The notes beneath the pieces were generated by a model. The model did not search any database, was not told the origin of the DNA, and saw only the letters and a program-made list of their open reading frames with translations. The position numbers and the translations under genes were made by a program. DNA of 64,000 nt from an uncultured Muribaculaceae bacterium (GTDB taxonomy: Bacteria > Bacteroidota > Bacteroidia > Bacteroidales > Muribaculaceae), in NCBI GenBank assembly GCA_910576775.1, contig CAJTJV010000008.1, forward strand, positions 1-64,000, in the 5' to 3' direction. This document shows, in pieces, positions 42,403-51,703 of the stretch (the stretch's first letter is position 1; each line of letters opens with the position of its first letter).

Positions 42403-43344
42403 TCAATGTTTGATTAGTGCCACATATACGGCATATCTGCCTACAAAGACGGCGAAAGGTTTGATCTTCATCAGCACATACTCGAAAATCACATATCCTG
42501 CGATTGCAGTGGCTACTCCGCCGAGGACATCAAGGATGTAATGGTGAGAAGTATATACAGCCGTGAACCAGATTCCGAGTGTAACCATACCGAGAGTAAT
42601 CCTCCACCCAAGAGGCGAACGGCTGCGAAGGGAATATATAAATGCCACAAGCGTATATGCGGAATGCAGCGACGGCATAGCTGCAAATACATTGGCATTG
42701 CGCGCATAGAGCGCGTTGAAAATGCCCAGGCCTGTCATTTCGTCGAAACGCCCGAGACCGGCGACTTCGCCCGGAGTACCTTCAACTGCCTCTAAACCAT
42801 GCATGGCAACATACCATGGCGGCGCAGCCGGATGAACATAGTAAAGTGCGAAGCCCAGTAGATTGACAAGAAGAAAAACAATTGCGAAATGCAGATACGC
42901 GTCTGTGCGTCCGCTGAAATAAAGATACAAGCCGTAGACAATCGGCAGAGGCACCCAACAGAGGTAAAATATCCCTGCGAGGAAATCCATTGCCGTACAA
43001 TGGTGTATGGCAAAGTATTCATTCGGCGTAAGTATGCCCGATGCTGTGGCTATGCCAAAAAGAGCCTTCTCGTTATTATAGAGATCGGCGACATCGACCG
43101 GATTTACCTTATAATTCGGCAGTATGTTCATCCAGTCGTATGATATTCCGAAAATTATGAATGGAAGCAGGGCTATAACCAGGCGTCGCGTAGTACCCGC
43201 TACAAAGAACAGCGCGAAAATCAAAGCCGCCAGAGCGAGATGCTCGGGACGGAATCCGACAAAAAGAGCTGTTACAATAAGCCAGAACACAAGCGCCCCG
43301 GCACACCACAAGGCTTCTCCGGCAGTTGGCGTACCAAATTTCAT
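42403..43344 (-). CDS. PAP2-family inositolphosphotransferase, Aur1-like
   Basis: A 313-aa multi-helix membrane protein of the PAP2 superfamily. AAPPWY at 173-178, PSLHSAY at 224-230 and SHHYILD at 266-272 (His/His/Asp catalytic triad) match the Aur1/inositol-phosphorylceramide synthase type. Such an enzyme moves inositol phosphate from phosphatidylinositol to ceramide. In Bacteroides phosphoinositol dihydroceramide is made by a cluster of this kind (established); this protein is the best candidate here. Confidence 0.85.
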   Translation of the reverse strand: MKFGTPTAGEALWCAGALVFWLIVTALFVGFRPEHLALAALIFALFFVAGTTRRLVIALLPFIIFGISYDWMNILPNYKVNPVDVADLYNNEKALFGIATASGILTPNEYFAIHHCTAMDFLAGIFYLCWVPLPIVYGLYLYFSGRTDAYLHFAIVFLLVNLLGFALYYVHPAAPPWYVAMHGLEAVEGTPGEVAGLGRFDEMTGLGIFNALYARNANVFAAMPSLHSAYTLVAFIYSLRSRSPLGWRITLGMVTLGIWFTAVYTSHHYILDVLGGVATAIAGYVIFEYVLMKIKPFAVFVGRYAVYVALIKH

Positions 43345-44048
43345 GCTCTGTTGTTCTCTTTAAGCCAGCGGCGGCTGTGTGTGAGACGGGCAAAGGCTGT
43401 CAGATTGGCGAAAACTGCAATAACAGCCATGGCTGTTACAAGAATCATATTAGGGTCGAAAGTCGATTCGGGAGAAAGACTATTGCCGGTAATACCCGTT
43501 GCAAGTAAAGCTATAGCCGTCACCACCACTCTTTCGGGACGCTGCATGAATCCTATCTTGCATTCTATACCGAGGCCTTCGGCACGTGCGCGTACATAAC
43601 TTACCATTATGCTGCCCACGAGAGCGAGAAAGGTTATAAGAGCTCCATAGCCATTTCCGCAACAAATCAGATAATAGGAAATGCCGCCAAGAGTAAACAG
43701 CTCGCAATAACGGTCGAGTACTGAATCATACATAGCGCCATAAGTACTTGCCATGTTACCGAGACGGGCGACCTGGCCGTCGAGCATATCGAAAAGCGAG
43801 AATCCAATAGTAAGAGCGCCGGCCCATATCAGCAAACTGAAATCCGGACTTTGATTATACTGACTTATCAGTATGCCTGCGTACGCCAGTACGCAGGCAG
43901 CGGCAATATTGCCGCCGAGCCCGACAGTCGTAACCATATTGGGAGTTACGCCCAACCGTATCAGAAGCCTTACAAAAGGGTTTATTATGGCATAAATGCC
44001 TTGCTGGAGTGAATTACGAGCCTCTTTAGCCTCTTTCTTTATACTCAT
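43341..44048 (-). CDS. CDP-alcohol phosphatidyltransferase, canonical (phosphatidylinositol-phosphate synthase candidate)
   Basis: A 235-aa membrane protein with the complete motif D-x2-D-G-x2-A-R-x8-G-x3-D-x3-D (DMLDGQVAR, then YGAMYDSVLD). Reaction by family: CDP-diacylglycerol plus an alcohol or alcohol phosphate gives a phospholipid and CMP. With ino1 nearby, inositol 1-phosphate is the likely acceptor, giving phosphatidylinositol phosphate. The ATG at 44048 is used; one at 44060 would overlap the GtrA gene. It overlaps the PAP2 gene by 4 nt. Confidence 0.85.
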   Translation of the reverse strand: MSIKKEAKEARNSLQQGIYAIINPFVRLLIRLGVTPNMVTTVGLGGNIAAACVLAYAGILISQYNQSPDFSLLIWAGALTIGFSLFDMLDGQVARLGNMASTYGAMYDSVLDRYCELFTLGGISYYLICCGNGYGALITFLALVGSIMVSYVRARAEGLGIECKIGFMQRPERVVVTAIALLATGITGNSLSPESTFDPNMILVTAMAVIAVFANLTAFARLTHSRRWLKENNRA

Positions 44049-44049
44049 A

Positions 44050-44622
44050 TCAGTTATCATTTTTATCAGATTTAAGTCTGACACCTATCACATAGAGAAA
44101 CTTGACAAAATAACGGTCGACACGACATGGCCGATAGACGAAATACCGCTGAAGGACAAAATTCCAGAACCATGATACCATCAGCGAGGTAAATATTCGC
44201 GCAACAGCATAATAACCGTCCGGACTGAAACCTATCGTCTCAAGCCATGTCATAGAACTCATCAAATAATATACCGCCTGCGTTCCGAAAGCGTTGAGCA
44301 GCATACTGCCTACCCAAACCAACGTATATTTCACCATCACTGCACGCCAGTCGCAGTCATCGGCACGGAAGGTGAATTTATAATTCAGTATGCAATTGAG
44401 CACACCTCCGCATAAGGCGCCAAGGGCTGTCGACAGCCATGGAGTCAGGCCGGCCCATGCAAACAAGGCGAAACCGATAAACATATCGGTCCATCCGGCA
44501 GCCTGCGAGGTAACTATCGAACGCAGATATGTGAAAAGCAGCGAATCGCTGTGCAACAACTTGTCGCCGGCTTTAGCCATTTTGGATGTATGTTCATCCC
44601 TCAATTCACACCGGCTGTCCAT
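44050..44622 (-). CDS. GtrA-like membrane protein
   Basis: A 190-aa protein with four transmembrane helices and the GtrA family layout (LGALCGGVLNCILNYKFTF, SWFWNFVLQRYFVY). GtrA proteins are thought to flip polyprenyl-linked sugars or other lipid-linked groups. Inside this operon it may flip an inositol or glycosylated lipid; this is inferred. It overlaps the PgpA gene by 17 nt; an ATG at 44580 is an alternative start without that overlap. Confidence 0.8.
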   Translation of the reverse strand: MDSRCELRDEHTSKMAKAGDKLLHSDSLLFTYLRSIVTSQAAGWTDMFIGFALFAWAGLTPWLSTALGALCGGVLNCILNYKFTFRADDCDWRAVMVKYTLVWVGSMLLNAFGTQAVYYLMSSMTWLETIGFSPDGYYAVARIFTSLMVSWFWNFVLQRYFVYRPCRVDRYFVKFLYVIGVRLKSDKNDN

Positions 44623-45142
44623 AATAGAATATAATATTGATTGCCAATAATATCAAAGCGGAATATATACCGGCGAGAATGTCGTCCGCCATCATTCCGG
44701 CACCGCCGGGAATATTTTCCATACGACGTATCCCCAGTGGCTTGACGATATCGAAGAAGCGGAAAAGCGCCAACGAAAGAAGAATCTGCCACCATGGACA
44801 GATTGCCACTCCTACAACCGGCAACAAAGACAGCCACTGACCTACCGTCTCGTCTATACATGCGACAACAGGATCCGACCCCCAGTAACGCTCCGATATA
44901 TTGCTGGCCCAGACGCCCGCCATACCGAAAAAGACAACAGCCGCAGCCGTAATACCGACAACGGCAGCCGGTGACGCCCACAGATACAGCGGCAGCCACA
45001 GAACGATGGCAAGCAGAGCGCCCCACGTACCCGGAGCCACCGGAAGAAAACCGACACCAAGCGATGTCGCTATCATCTTTGGCAACAGCGGAAAACGGCC
45101 GCCATCATCGGGCATTTTGGTATTTTTCCTGTATTTATTCAT
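44606..45142 (-). CDS. pgpA: Phosphatidylglycerophosphatase A-family phosphatase
   Basis: A 178-aa membrane protein with the PgpA signatures GVGFLPVAPGTWGAL, CIDETVGQWLSLL, FFDIVKPLGIRRME and MMADDILAGI. PgpA removes the terminal phosphate from phosphatidylglycerol phosphate. Here it may instead, or also, hydrolyse phosphatidylinositol phosphate to phosphatidylinositol, a step known in Bacteroides. All conserved Asp/Glu residues appear intact. The start at 45142 lies 2 nt after the ATP-grasp stop. Confidence 0.9.
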   Translation of the reverse strand: MNKYRKNTKMPDDGGRFPLLPKMIATSLGVGFLPVAPGTWGALLAIVLWLPLYLWASPAAVVGITAAAVVFFGMAGVWASNISERYWGSDPVVACIDETVGQWLSLLPVVGVAICPWWQILLSLALFRFFDIVKPLGIRRMENIPGGAGMMADDILAGIYSALILLAINIIFYYGQPV

Positions 45143-45144
45143 TA

Positions 45145-46014
45145 TCAATCCTTTCTGGCCTCCTTTATTGCCGTAATGACAGCACGCGCTATATGTAGCG
45201 CGGCATCCTGGCGGCAGGGTGCGAAACTGGGCCAGTCGTTGAAATCTATAATCGTGAATGTTCCATCGGAAGCCACGATGCAGTCACCTCCAAAAATCCT
45301 GATATCAAGAATATCTGCAGCACGCATGCTGACATGCTTCAGTTTCTCGGGATCGAAAGCAAGATGGTGGGGATTGCCATTGATATTTTCATCTCCGAAT
45401 TTGCTGTGATTACGCTCCATCGGATAAAACCAATAGAAGAAACCGGTTCCAAGTATGCCGTAGAATTTCACGAGATCGCCGACAAGATGACGGTTTATCA
45501 CCGCACGCTTTATTCCCCGCATGAAAAATTCCTGAAGGAGTTCCTGGGCTTCATCGGCATGGCGCACATAACATACATCTTCCTTGTGCTGCGACTGACC
45601 GTCGCCACGTTTAATCCAACAGGCGTCGATTCCGGCGCTGCGAAGAGAGTCGCGCACGCCTTCGTCGGTATTCACAACCAATGTATCGGGATAAGGGAGT
45701 CCGGAGCCTTTCATTATACGTGCAAGACGTTCGCGTCCGCAGTTCTCTATGCCATAACCCGAATTTATTACGATAACGCCGGCATCCTCAAGCTCCTGAA
45801 GACGCTTTATCGAACGTTCGTCACGACACATGGCAAGCACGACAGGCTCATCGGCGCCACCGGCGATGAATTGCTCCTCGCTGTAGACGTTCACTTCACA
45901 GCCTCGTTTGCGCAACTGCTCTGCAACCAAGTTGAAAATCGCGGCATCATTGCCTATATGGTTCGGCGAGTACGCGCCCGCGCGCATAACCCCGGCGATT
46001 CTTATCTCTGCCAT
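45145..46014 (-). CDS. ATP-grasp family protein
   Basis: A 289-aa protein with an ATP-grasp-like fold (CWIKRGDGQSQHKEDV, FMRGIKRAVINRHLVGDLVKFYGI, IFGGDCIVASDGTFTIIDFNDWPSF). These enzymes make a carboxylate-amine or -thiol bond through an acyl phosphate, or phosphorylate a substrate such as inositol phosphates. As first gene of the inositol-lipid operon its substrate could be a lipid head-group or an inositol derivative; this is not determined. It is coupled by overlap to the next gene. Confidence 0.75.
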   Translation of the reverse strand: MAEIRIAGVMRAGAYSPNHIGNDAAIFNLVAEQLRKRGCEVNVYSEEQFIAGGADEPVVLAMCRDERSIKRLQELEDAGVIVINSGYGIENCGRERLARIMKGSGLPYPDTLVVNTDEGVRDSLRSAGIDACWIKRGDGQSQHKEDVCYVRHADEAQELLQEFFMRGIKRAVINRHLVGDLVKFYGILGTGFFYWFYPMERNHSKFGDENINGNPHHLAFDPEKLKHVSMRAADILDIRIFGGDCIVASDGTFTIIDFNDWPSFAPCRQDAALHIARAVITAIKEARKD

Positions 46015-46045
46015 TATTATCTATAGATGTTTGATATCAGCACTG

Positions 46046-46076
46046 CAAATGTACGACATTTTTCGCTAACTGCAAT
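46046..46076 (-). promoter_or_regulatory. Promoter of the inositol-lipid operon
   Basis: Minus-strand ATTG (46076-46073), 19-nt spacer and TACATTTG (46053-46046), about 30 nt before the ATP-grasp start. It should drive the whole set 46014 to 39891. Confidence 0.65.
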
Positions 46077-46115
46077 ATGTAATAATTAAGACCCCCGTAC
46101 GTTATATTATAGAAT

Positions 46116-47531
46116 ATGAAGAAATTTATATACATACTGATAATGAGCGTCGCCTGCGCCGCCTGCATCGAGGACGGTTACACAACCTCGCCTTCCGACC
46201 AGCCGACTTTCTCCACCGATACACTCGACATTGGAATTGTCTTTACCGACGAGCCTACGCCGACAAGCCGTTTTCTCGTTCACAACCGGCATTCAAAACA
46301 GCTATCAATAAGTGACATATCCCTATCCGGCGATGCCGCAGATTTTTTTCGGCTCAACGTCGACGGCATAACGGGCCGCAGATTCAGCAACGTCGACATA
46401 CGCGGCAAAGATTCCATTTTCGTGCTTGTGGAAGCAACTCTTCCGCAGGGGTCCGCTCCACTGACAGATTTCAAGGCATCCGTCGACTTCACTACAAACG
46501 GCCGAACCCAATCGGTGGTTCTTGCCGCCAAAGGCCAGAATGTACACAGAATAAATGGTGATATTATTACCGAAAATACCACTTTCGACGACATTTTGCC
46601 CTATCAGATCTTCGATTCTCTCGTTGTCGCCCCCGGAGCCACTCTGAAACTCACCCCGGGCACAACGCTCTGCTTCCATGACAAAGCATCTCTTATCGTC
46701 CGGGGTACCCTTGTGAGCGAAGGAAGCGTAGAAAAACCTGTAACCCTCGCCGGCGACCGCACAGGAAACGTCGTTGCCGACATATCATTCGACATCATGT
46801 CACGGCAATGGACGGGTGTATTCTTCACCGCAACATCTACAAGCAATATCCTGAGCCACACAAACATACGAAATACCTGGCAGGGAGTGACAATCGAAGG
46901 CGACCCGGCAACGGCAGATGACATTCCACAGCTTACAATTCATAACAGCAAGCTACGCAACAGCGGCGGCCTCGTCCTTGAGTCATACCACAGCAATATC
47001 GTAGCCACCGGCTGCGAATTCGCAGAAGCCGCCGACGGACTTGTCTATCTTCAAGGGGGGCGCTATACTTTCAACCACTGCACATTCGCAAACTACTATC
47101 TTTTCTCGGCACTCGGAGGCCCGGCCATACAGTTCGCACATATCAGTGACGACCCCGATACAGGACTTGACGATCTTTCGGGCCAACCTTTCACATCTGC
47201 GGAATTCTCAAATTCCATAATCTACGGCAATGGTTCGGAGCTGTCGCATGGCGACCTGAACGGCACCGATATCTATTTCCGCCGCTGCCTGCTGAAAAGC
47301 AGCGGCGAGGATGACGATAATTTCATCGAATGCCTCTGGGACTCAGACCCACTCTACTATACCGTCCGTGAAGAATATATTTTCGACTACCGCCTCAAGC
47401 CGGAATCTCCCGCCATAGGTGCCGCCGACCCGCTTCTCACCCTTCCCGAGGCCGCAACAGACATCTACGGTCTACCACGAACAGAACCCGCGGAAATCGG
47501 AGCTTACGTATTCACTCCGCCGGCGGAGTGA
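46116..47531 (+). CDS. Surface lipoprotein with right-handed beta-helix
   Basis: A 471-aa protein with a lipoprotein signal (MKKFIYILIMSVACAAC). Residues about 30-150 form an Ig-like domain (LDIGIVF, LAAKGQNVH). From about 165 to 430 there are parallel beta-helix-like rungs (GATLKLTPGTTLCF, ASLIVRGTLVSEG, KLRNSGGLVLES, HSNIVATGCEF) as in choice-of-anchor/right-handed beta-helix proteins. The C-terminus is AATDIYGLPRTEPAEIGAYVF, a common ending of such proteins. The gene is divergent from the inositol-lipid operon. A glycan-binding or degrading role is possible but no catalytic motif is clear. Confidence 0.75.
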   Translation: MKKFIYILIMSVACAACIEDGYTTSPSDQPTFSTDTLDIGIVFTDEPTPTSRFLVHNRHSKQLSISDISLSGDAADFFRLNVDGITGRRFSNVDIRGKDSIFVLVEATLPQGSAPLTDFKASVDFTTNGRTQSVVLAAKGQNVHRINGDIITENTTFDDILPYQIFDSLVVAPGATLKLTPGTTLCFHDKASLIVRGTLVSEGSVEKPVTLAGDRTGNVVADISFDIMSRQWTGVFFTATSTSNILSHTNIRNTWQGVTIEGDPATADDIPQLTIHNSKLRNSGGLVLESYHSNIVATGCEFAEAADGLVYLQGGRYTFNHCTFANYYLFSALGGPAIQFAHISDDPDTGLDDLSGQPFTSAEFSNSIIYGNGSELSHGDLNGTDIYFRRCLLKSSGEDDDNFIECLWDSDPLYYTVREEYIFDYRLKPESPAIGAADPLLTLPEAATDIYGLPRTEPAEIGAYVFTPPAE

Positions 47532-47559
47532 ATTAAAAATCTCACTAAAGCAAAACAAC

Positions 47560-47595
47560 AAGGACTTTAAAGTCTTCAAAAGCCTTAAAGTCCTT
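47560..47595. terminator. Bidirectional terminator
   Basis: Stem AAGGACTTTAA paired with TTAAAGTCCTT around an 11-nt loop, followed by TTTTAGCAGC. It separates the beta-helix lipoprotein gene from the converging Dabb gene. Confidence 0.75.
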
Positions 47596-47599
47596 AATT

Positions 47600-47890
47600 T
47601 TAGCAGCTATAATCAACGCAGACGCGACCGGCAATCAATGGCTTTATCATAGCGACACATGCCAGATGTGCCGGATGTGCCGAATATGTGGTAAGAGCCT
47701 CGGTGTCGGCACATATGGCTGTAAGAGCTATATCCCAATTACCGTGTATCGCACCTGTGTCGATACCGACCTCGGCGGATTCAAGTTCGGGAATAACAGT
47801 GGGAAGCGCCTCAATAGCATCTTTAAAACGACGACAGACGTCCGCTTTTCCTTCGCCTTCAAGACGAAACATTACAATGTGTTTTATCAT
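47600..47890 (-). CDS. Dabb-family (stress-responsive A/B barrel) protein
   Basis: A 96-aa protein of the dimeric alpha-beta barrel type (HIVMFRLEG at the start, YSAHPAHLACVAMIKPLI near the end). These are small proteins with varied, often unknown roles, including in sugar and aromatic metabolism. It follows the aspartokinase gene by 12 nt and ends at a shared terminator. Confidence 0.85.
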   Translation of the reverse strand: MIKHIVMFRLEGEGKADVCRRFKDAIEALPTVIPELESAEVGIDTGAIHGNWDIALTAICADTEALTTYSAHPAHLACVAMIKPLIAGRVCVDYSC

Positions 47891-47902
47891 AATATTTTCG
47901 AT

Positions 47903-49216
47903 TTAAAATAAATGACTGCTGAGTGCGGCGAGAGCCCGCACTTTATCGGCAGCACTAACAAGAACGGATATGTTATAGTTGGAACCTCCATAAGATATGA
48001 TTCTGACAGGTATATCAGCGAGCGCGGCCAACACTTTTGATTCAAAACCGCAATTGTGCCATTCAAGATCTCCTACAATGGCTATAATCACCATATCCTT
48101 GTCTACCGTAACGGTACCGAACTGCTTGAGGTCGTCCACTATCGCAGCCAGACGCGAATCATTGTCAATTGTAACAGATACGCCTACCTCGGAAGTAGCC
48201 ATCATATCGATACTGGTGCGATGGTTCTCGAAAGTTTCGAACACTTTATGAAGAAATCCGTAAGCCATCAGCATACGGCCTGATTTAATTTTAATTGCAG
48301 TAATATTGTCCTTGGCAGCAATTGCCTTTATAGTGCCATCGGGAGCCGTATTATAGATAAGTGTGCCGGACGCCTCGGGCTTGAGGGTATTGAGCAATCG
48401 CACGGGGATATTGTGGAGCTTGGCGGGAAGCACACATGCCGGATGAAGAATCTTCGCACCGAAATATGCCAGTTCGGCAGCTTCCTCGAAATGAAGACTT
48501 CCAACCGGCTTCGTTCCTTCTACGAAACGCGGGTCGTTGTTATGCATTCCGTCAATATCTGTCCATATCTGTATCTCTTCGGCATCAATTACAGCTCCGA
48601 TTATCGACGCAGTATAATCGCTGCCCCCACGACGCAGATTGTCGATTCCGCCATGGTCATTGCGGCAGATATACCCTTGAGTCAGAAAGATATCCGCATC
48701 GCTCTCCAATTCGAGCAAACGGCGTATGCGACTGCTGATATGCTGCATGTCCGGCTCGCCGTTCGGAAGCGTGCGCATGAATTCGAGAGCTGGAAGCATG
48801 CCTACATTATGTCCGCGCGACGTCAGCACACGCTCCATGATAGCTGTCGACATAAGTTCTCCTTGAGCGAGAATTTCTTTCTCGCCGGCCTCTGTAAGAG
48901 GCTCGGAGCAATATGAACGAAGAAGCGAAAAAACGCGTCCTATTGCACGACGGGCGTCCTCGTGAAGGATTTCGTCCGAACCGAAAAGTTCTCTTAGTGT
49001 AGCTTCATATTTGACATATAGGCTGTTGATAACCTCCTGAGCTCCCGGAATATTACCTTTATATAGATACTCGCTTATCTCGACAAGAGAATTTGTAGTT
49101 CCTGACATTGCCGAGAGAACAACGATATTACGACCGGCTGCTTCCACAAGATCTGCCACATGACATATACGCTTGGCCGAACCTACGGATGTGCCGCCGA
49201 ATTTAAGAACCTTCAT
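47903..49216 (-). CDS. lysC: Aspartate kinase
   Basis: A 437-aa enzyme with KFGGTSVGSA at the N-terminus (catalytic Lys), RGGSDYTASIIG in the kinase domain, and two ACT domains at the C-terminus (TAIKIKSGRM, VSVTIDND, VSAADKVRAL). It phosphorylates aspartate at the start of lysine, threonine and methionine synthesis. The ACT domains suggest feedback inhibition by an amino acid. It lies in the psd-pssA operon. Confidence 0.93.
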   Translation of the reverse strand: MKVLKFGGTSVGSAKRICHVADLVEAAGRNIVVLSAMSGTTNSLVEISEYLYKGNIPGAQEVINSLYVKYEATLRELFGSDEILHEDARRAIGRVFSLLRSYCSEPLTEAGEKEILAQGELMSTAIMERVLTSRGHNVGMLPALEFMRTLPNGEPDMQHISSRIRRLLELESDADIFLTQGYICRNDHGGIDNLRRGGSDYTASIIGAVIDAEEIQIWTDIDGMHNNDPRFVEGTKPVGSLHFEEAAELAYFGAKILHPACVLPAKLHNIPVRLLNTLKPEASGTLIYNTAPDGTIKAIAAKDNITAIKIKSGRMLMAYGFLHKVFETFENHRTSIDMMATSEVGVSVTIDNDSRLAAIVDDLKQFGTVTVDKDMVIIAIVGDLEWHNCGFESKVLAALADIPVRIISYGGSNYNISVLVSAADKVRALAALSSHLF

Positions 49217-49255
49217 TTTTTGTTTCGAAATATTATTTGCTTATAGTCAGTTATA

Positions 49256-49909
49256 TTATTCGTCAATAGAATAGTTCAGGAATTCGTCCATGGGTTTTAG
49301 GAGTTCAAGCCGACGGGCAGCTTCCGCAACCCAGTCGGGTCGCTCAAAGAAAGAACGGTCGAGACTGCACATCTTGCCGTACTCGGTGAGGCGCAGCAGA
49401 TCGATGTCCGGATGGTTTCGGTCGTATCCCTTTGGAGCCGTTTTTAACTGACGGCCATACCATCCGGGAAAATATTTCTCAATCTCCGGAGTCTCGGTTA
49501 AGGAACGGAATTCCTCCACATTGTCTATTATAGCCTTACGCACTTTTTTCAGAACCTTGGGTTCCGGGCACCATAGCCCGCTGTAAAGAGCTGTCTCATC
49601 GGCTCCAACATGAAAATAATGGCAGGCACGGTCGCAATGACGCCCTGTCGGAGATATAAGCGCCGAAAAATATGTTTTATAGGGTGTTTTATCATTGGAA
49701 AACCGGGTATCGCGATATATGCGGTAGGTACAGTCAGCCGCAGACAGCGAACGCAGCGAGGAATCGTTTATTGCGAGCTTATTGATAAATTCCTGCACTT
49801 TATCAAGCCAATAGCCGCGCACATTGTCATACTCGGCACGGTTGACTGCAAACCATTCACGGTTGTTGTTCGCGGCAAGACGTTCGAGAAAATCGTAAAC
49901 TCTCTTCAT
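49256..49909 (-). CDS. DUF2461 (TIGR02453) family protein
   Basis: A 217-aa soluble protein with the family motifs FLERLAANNNREWFAVNRAEY, YRIYRDTRFSNDKTPYKT and YFHVGADETALYSGLW. The function of this widespread family is not known. The ATG at 49909 is chosen because the residues before it read through the end of the DUF4834 gene. It lies 1 nt after that gene. Confidence 0.85.
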   Translation of the reverse strand: MKRVYDFLERLAANNNREWFAVNRAEYDNVRGYWLDKVQEFINKLAINDSSLRSLSAADCTYRIYRDTRFSNDKTPYKTYFSALISPTGRHCDRACHYFHVGADETALYSGLWCPEPKVLKKVRKAIIDNVEEFRSLTETPEIEKYFPGWYGRQLKTAPKGYDRNHPDIDLLRLTEYGKMCSLDRSFFERPDWVAEAARRLELLKPMDEFLNYSIDE

Positions 49910-49910
49910 T

Positions 49911-50258
49911 CTATTTCTTTTCTTCTTCGATATCGACCCAATCAATGTCGGTAACCTGCTCTTCTTTCCTATAATTATTCATTTCCGGACTCTTCGCGGA
50001 GCTATCGCCAACATTACAGGCAACATCGGTAAAATCCACATATTCGCCCATGTCCCGGGTGAATTTCTTTCCATGTTTCTGTTTTTGGCCGGTGGAGTGG
50101 CGTTCGCCACCTCCAGAACCATTAAAACCCGTGAAGAACGACGACGGATCGTTCATGAACTTATTTATACGACGCGCCTGCGTAAATAGCCGCCAGATGG
50201 CTTTTATCAGAGGCCAAAATATGAAAACAAATAATAATATGATGAGTAATTTACCCAT
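49911..50258 (-). CDS. DUF4834 family membrane protein
   Basis: A 115-aa protein with one N-terminal helix (LLIILLFVFIFWPLIKAIW), a segment FMNDPSSFF, and an acidic C-terminus with YVDFTDV. This matches the Bacteroidetes family DUF4834, usually beside DUF2461 and phospholipid genes. Function unknown. Confidence 0.75.
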   Translation of the reverse strand: MGKLLIILLFVFIFWPLIKAIWRLFTQARRINKFMNDPSSFFTGFNGSGGGERHSTGQKQKHGKKFTRDMGEYVDFTDVACNVGDSSAKSPEMNNYRKEEQVTDIDWVDIEEEKK

Positions 50259-50305
50259 TTATCAACTTTTTGTAGATTGTAAACAAGGCCGGGACCTGTT
50301 GGAAT

Positions 50306-51007
50306 TCAGATATGTTTACGGCGAAACAGCGAAAGGAGGATGTAGAGTAGAATCGTCCACATAAGTCCGGGCAGACCGTAAAAAACAAGAAAGATTATCG
50401 CCGCAACAATTATTACATAGCGCGTAAAATTCTCGGTAAAATCAAAACTCTTGAATTTCAAAGAAAACATCTTGAAATTCGCCGTCATAGCCAGCGATAC
50501 AAGAACTATCAACAACGCGACGGGCATCCATCCGGGATAATAGAACTTATCAATCCACCCATAGGCTCCAATCCAGAAAATAGCGTTCGCCGGAATGGGA
50601 AGACCTCGGAAAACAGTAGTCTGAGTGGTGTCATTATTGAATTTCGCAAGGCGTAAAGCTCCACATGCAGGAATCATAAAAGTGATAAAAGCCGTCCACA
50701 AAGGAGAACCGCCGGCAAGCATGGCATTAAGCATAAGCATAGCCGGAGCCACGCCGAAACTAACAAGATCCGACAAGGAATCCAGATCCTTGCCAAGAGG
50801 TGAATAAGCATGGAGCATACGGGCAGAGGCGCCGTCGCAGAAATCGAAAAACGCTGCCGCAGCGATGGCTATCATCGCCCACGTCGCTCCCGGGAACCTA
50901 CCGAAAGTTTCGTCTATATGAAAGGCCATGAAAACAGCCACGCACCCCGAAAGCAAATTCATCAGAGTAATGGCGTCGGGAATGTATGCTTTAATATGTT
51001 TAGGCAT
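50306..51007 (-). CDS. pssA: CDP-diacylglycerol-serine O-phosphatidyltransferase
   Basis: A 233-aa membrane protein with the intact CDP-alcohol motif (DFCDGASAR, x8, G, LDSLSD). It makes phosphatidylserine from CDP-diacylglycerol and serine. It overlaps the phosphatidylserine decarboxylase gene by 8 nt; together the two make phosphatidylethanolamine. Confidence 0.93.
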   Translation of the reverse strand: MPKHIKAYIPDAITLMNLLSGCVAVFMAFHIDETFGRFPGATWAMIAIAAAAFFDFCDGASARMLHAYSPLGKDLDSLSDLVSFGVAPAMLMLNAMLAGGSPLWTAFITFMIPACGALRLAKFNNDTTQTTVFRGLPIPANAIFWIGAYGWIDKFYYPGWMPVALLIVLVSLAMTANFKMFSLKFKSFDFTENFTRYVIIVAAIIFLVFYGLPGLMWTILLYILLSLFRRKHI

Positions 51008-51680
51008 TTACCGAAGGTTTCAAGCGCGCCACCTCGGTAATACCGCCGATGGTCTTATCGCCGATTTTAACAAGAATTTCCGTACCCAAAGGCAGATACA
51101 GGTCGACGCGGGAGCCGAATTTAATAAAACCCATGTGGTCCTCTATGCTTGCTTCATCACCGGGACGCGCATATGTGACAATACGGCGTGCCATTGCACC
51201 GGCAATCTGGCGCATAAGCACGTTCTGACCTTCCGGAGTACGGATAACGACAGTCGAACGCTCATTTTCAGTGCTCGACTTGGGCAGATAGGCTGCCATG
51301 AAGCGCCCGGGATGATAATTGATATATACAACCTCGCCATTTACCGGGAACCAGTTGGCATGAACATTGAGAATGCTCATGAATACAGACAGCTGTATAC
51401 AGCGGCAATGCAGATATTCGTCCTCGAAAGTTTCTTCAAGTGCCACCACCGTACCGTCAGCGGACGAAACAACAGCATTTACCGGATTGCCCGTAAACAC
51501 TCGCCGCGGAGAGCGAAAGAAATTGACAGCAAAAGAGTAAAAAACAGCGCTTATTGCAGTCGCAGCTATCGCCAATCCGAGCGGACGCACCCACACCCAA
51601 AGCGGAACAAGCAGTATCAGCAGAATCGCCAATACTGCAATAAGTATGCCTGTCCCTTCGTGATGTATTTTTACTCGCAT
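51000..51680 (-). CDS. psd: Phosphatidylserine decarboxylase
   Basis: A 226-aa protein of the short, archaeal-type PSD group. It has two N-terminal membrane helices, INYHPGRFMAAYLPK in the middle, and a C-terminal KFGSRVDLYLPLG segment where the Gly-Ser bond is the self-cleavage site that creates the pyruvoyl cofactor. It decarboxylates phosphatidylserine to phosphatidylethanolamine. It is the first gene of the operon through pssA, DUF4834, DUF2461, lysC and Dabb. Confidence 0.92.
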   Translation of the reverse strand: MRVKIHHEGTGILIAVLAILLILLVPLWVWVRPLGLAIAATAISAVFYSFAVNFFRSPRRVFTGNPVNAVVSSADGTVVALEETFEDEYLHCRCIQLSVFMSILNVHANWFPVNGEVVYINYHPGRFMAAYLPKSSTENERSTVVIRTPEGQNVLMRQIAGAMARRIVTYARPGDEASIEDHMGFIKFGSRVDLYLPLGTEILVKIGDKTIGGITEVARLKPSVNA

Positions 51681-51703
51681 TGCTTTTTAGCCTATAGGTT
51701 ATG

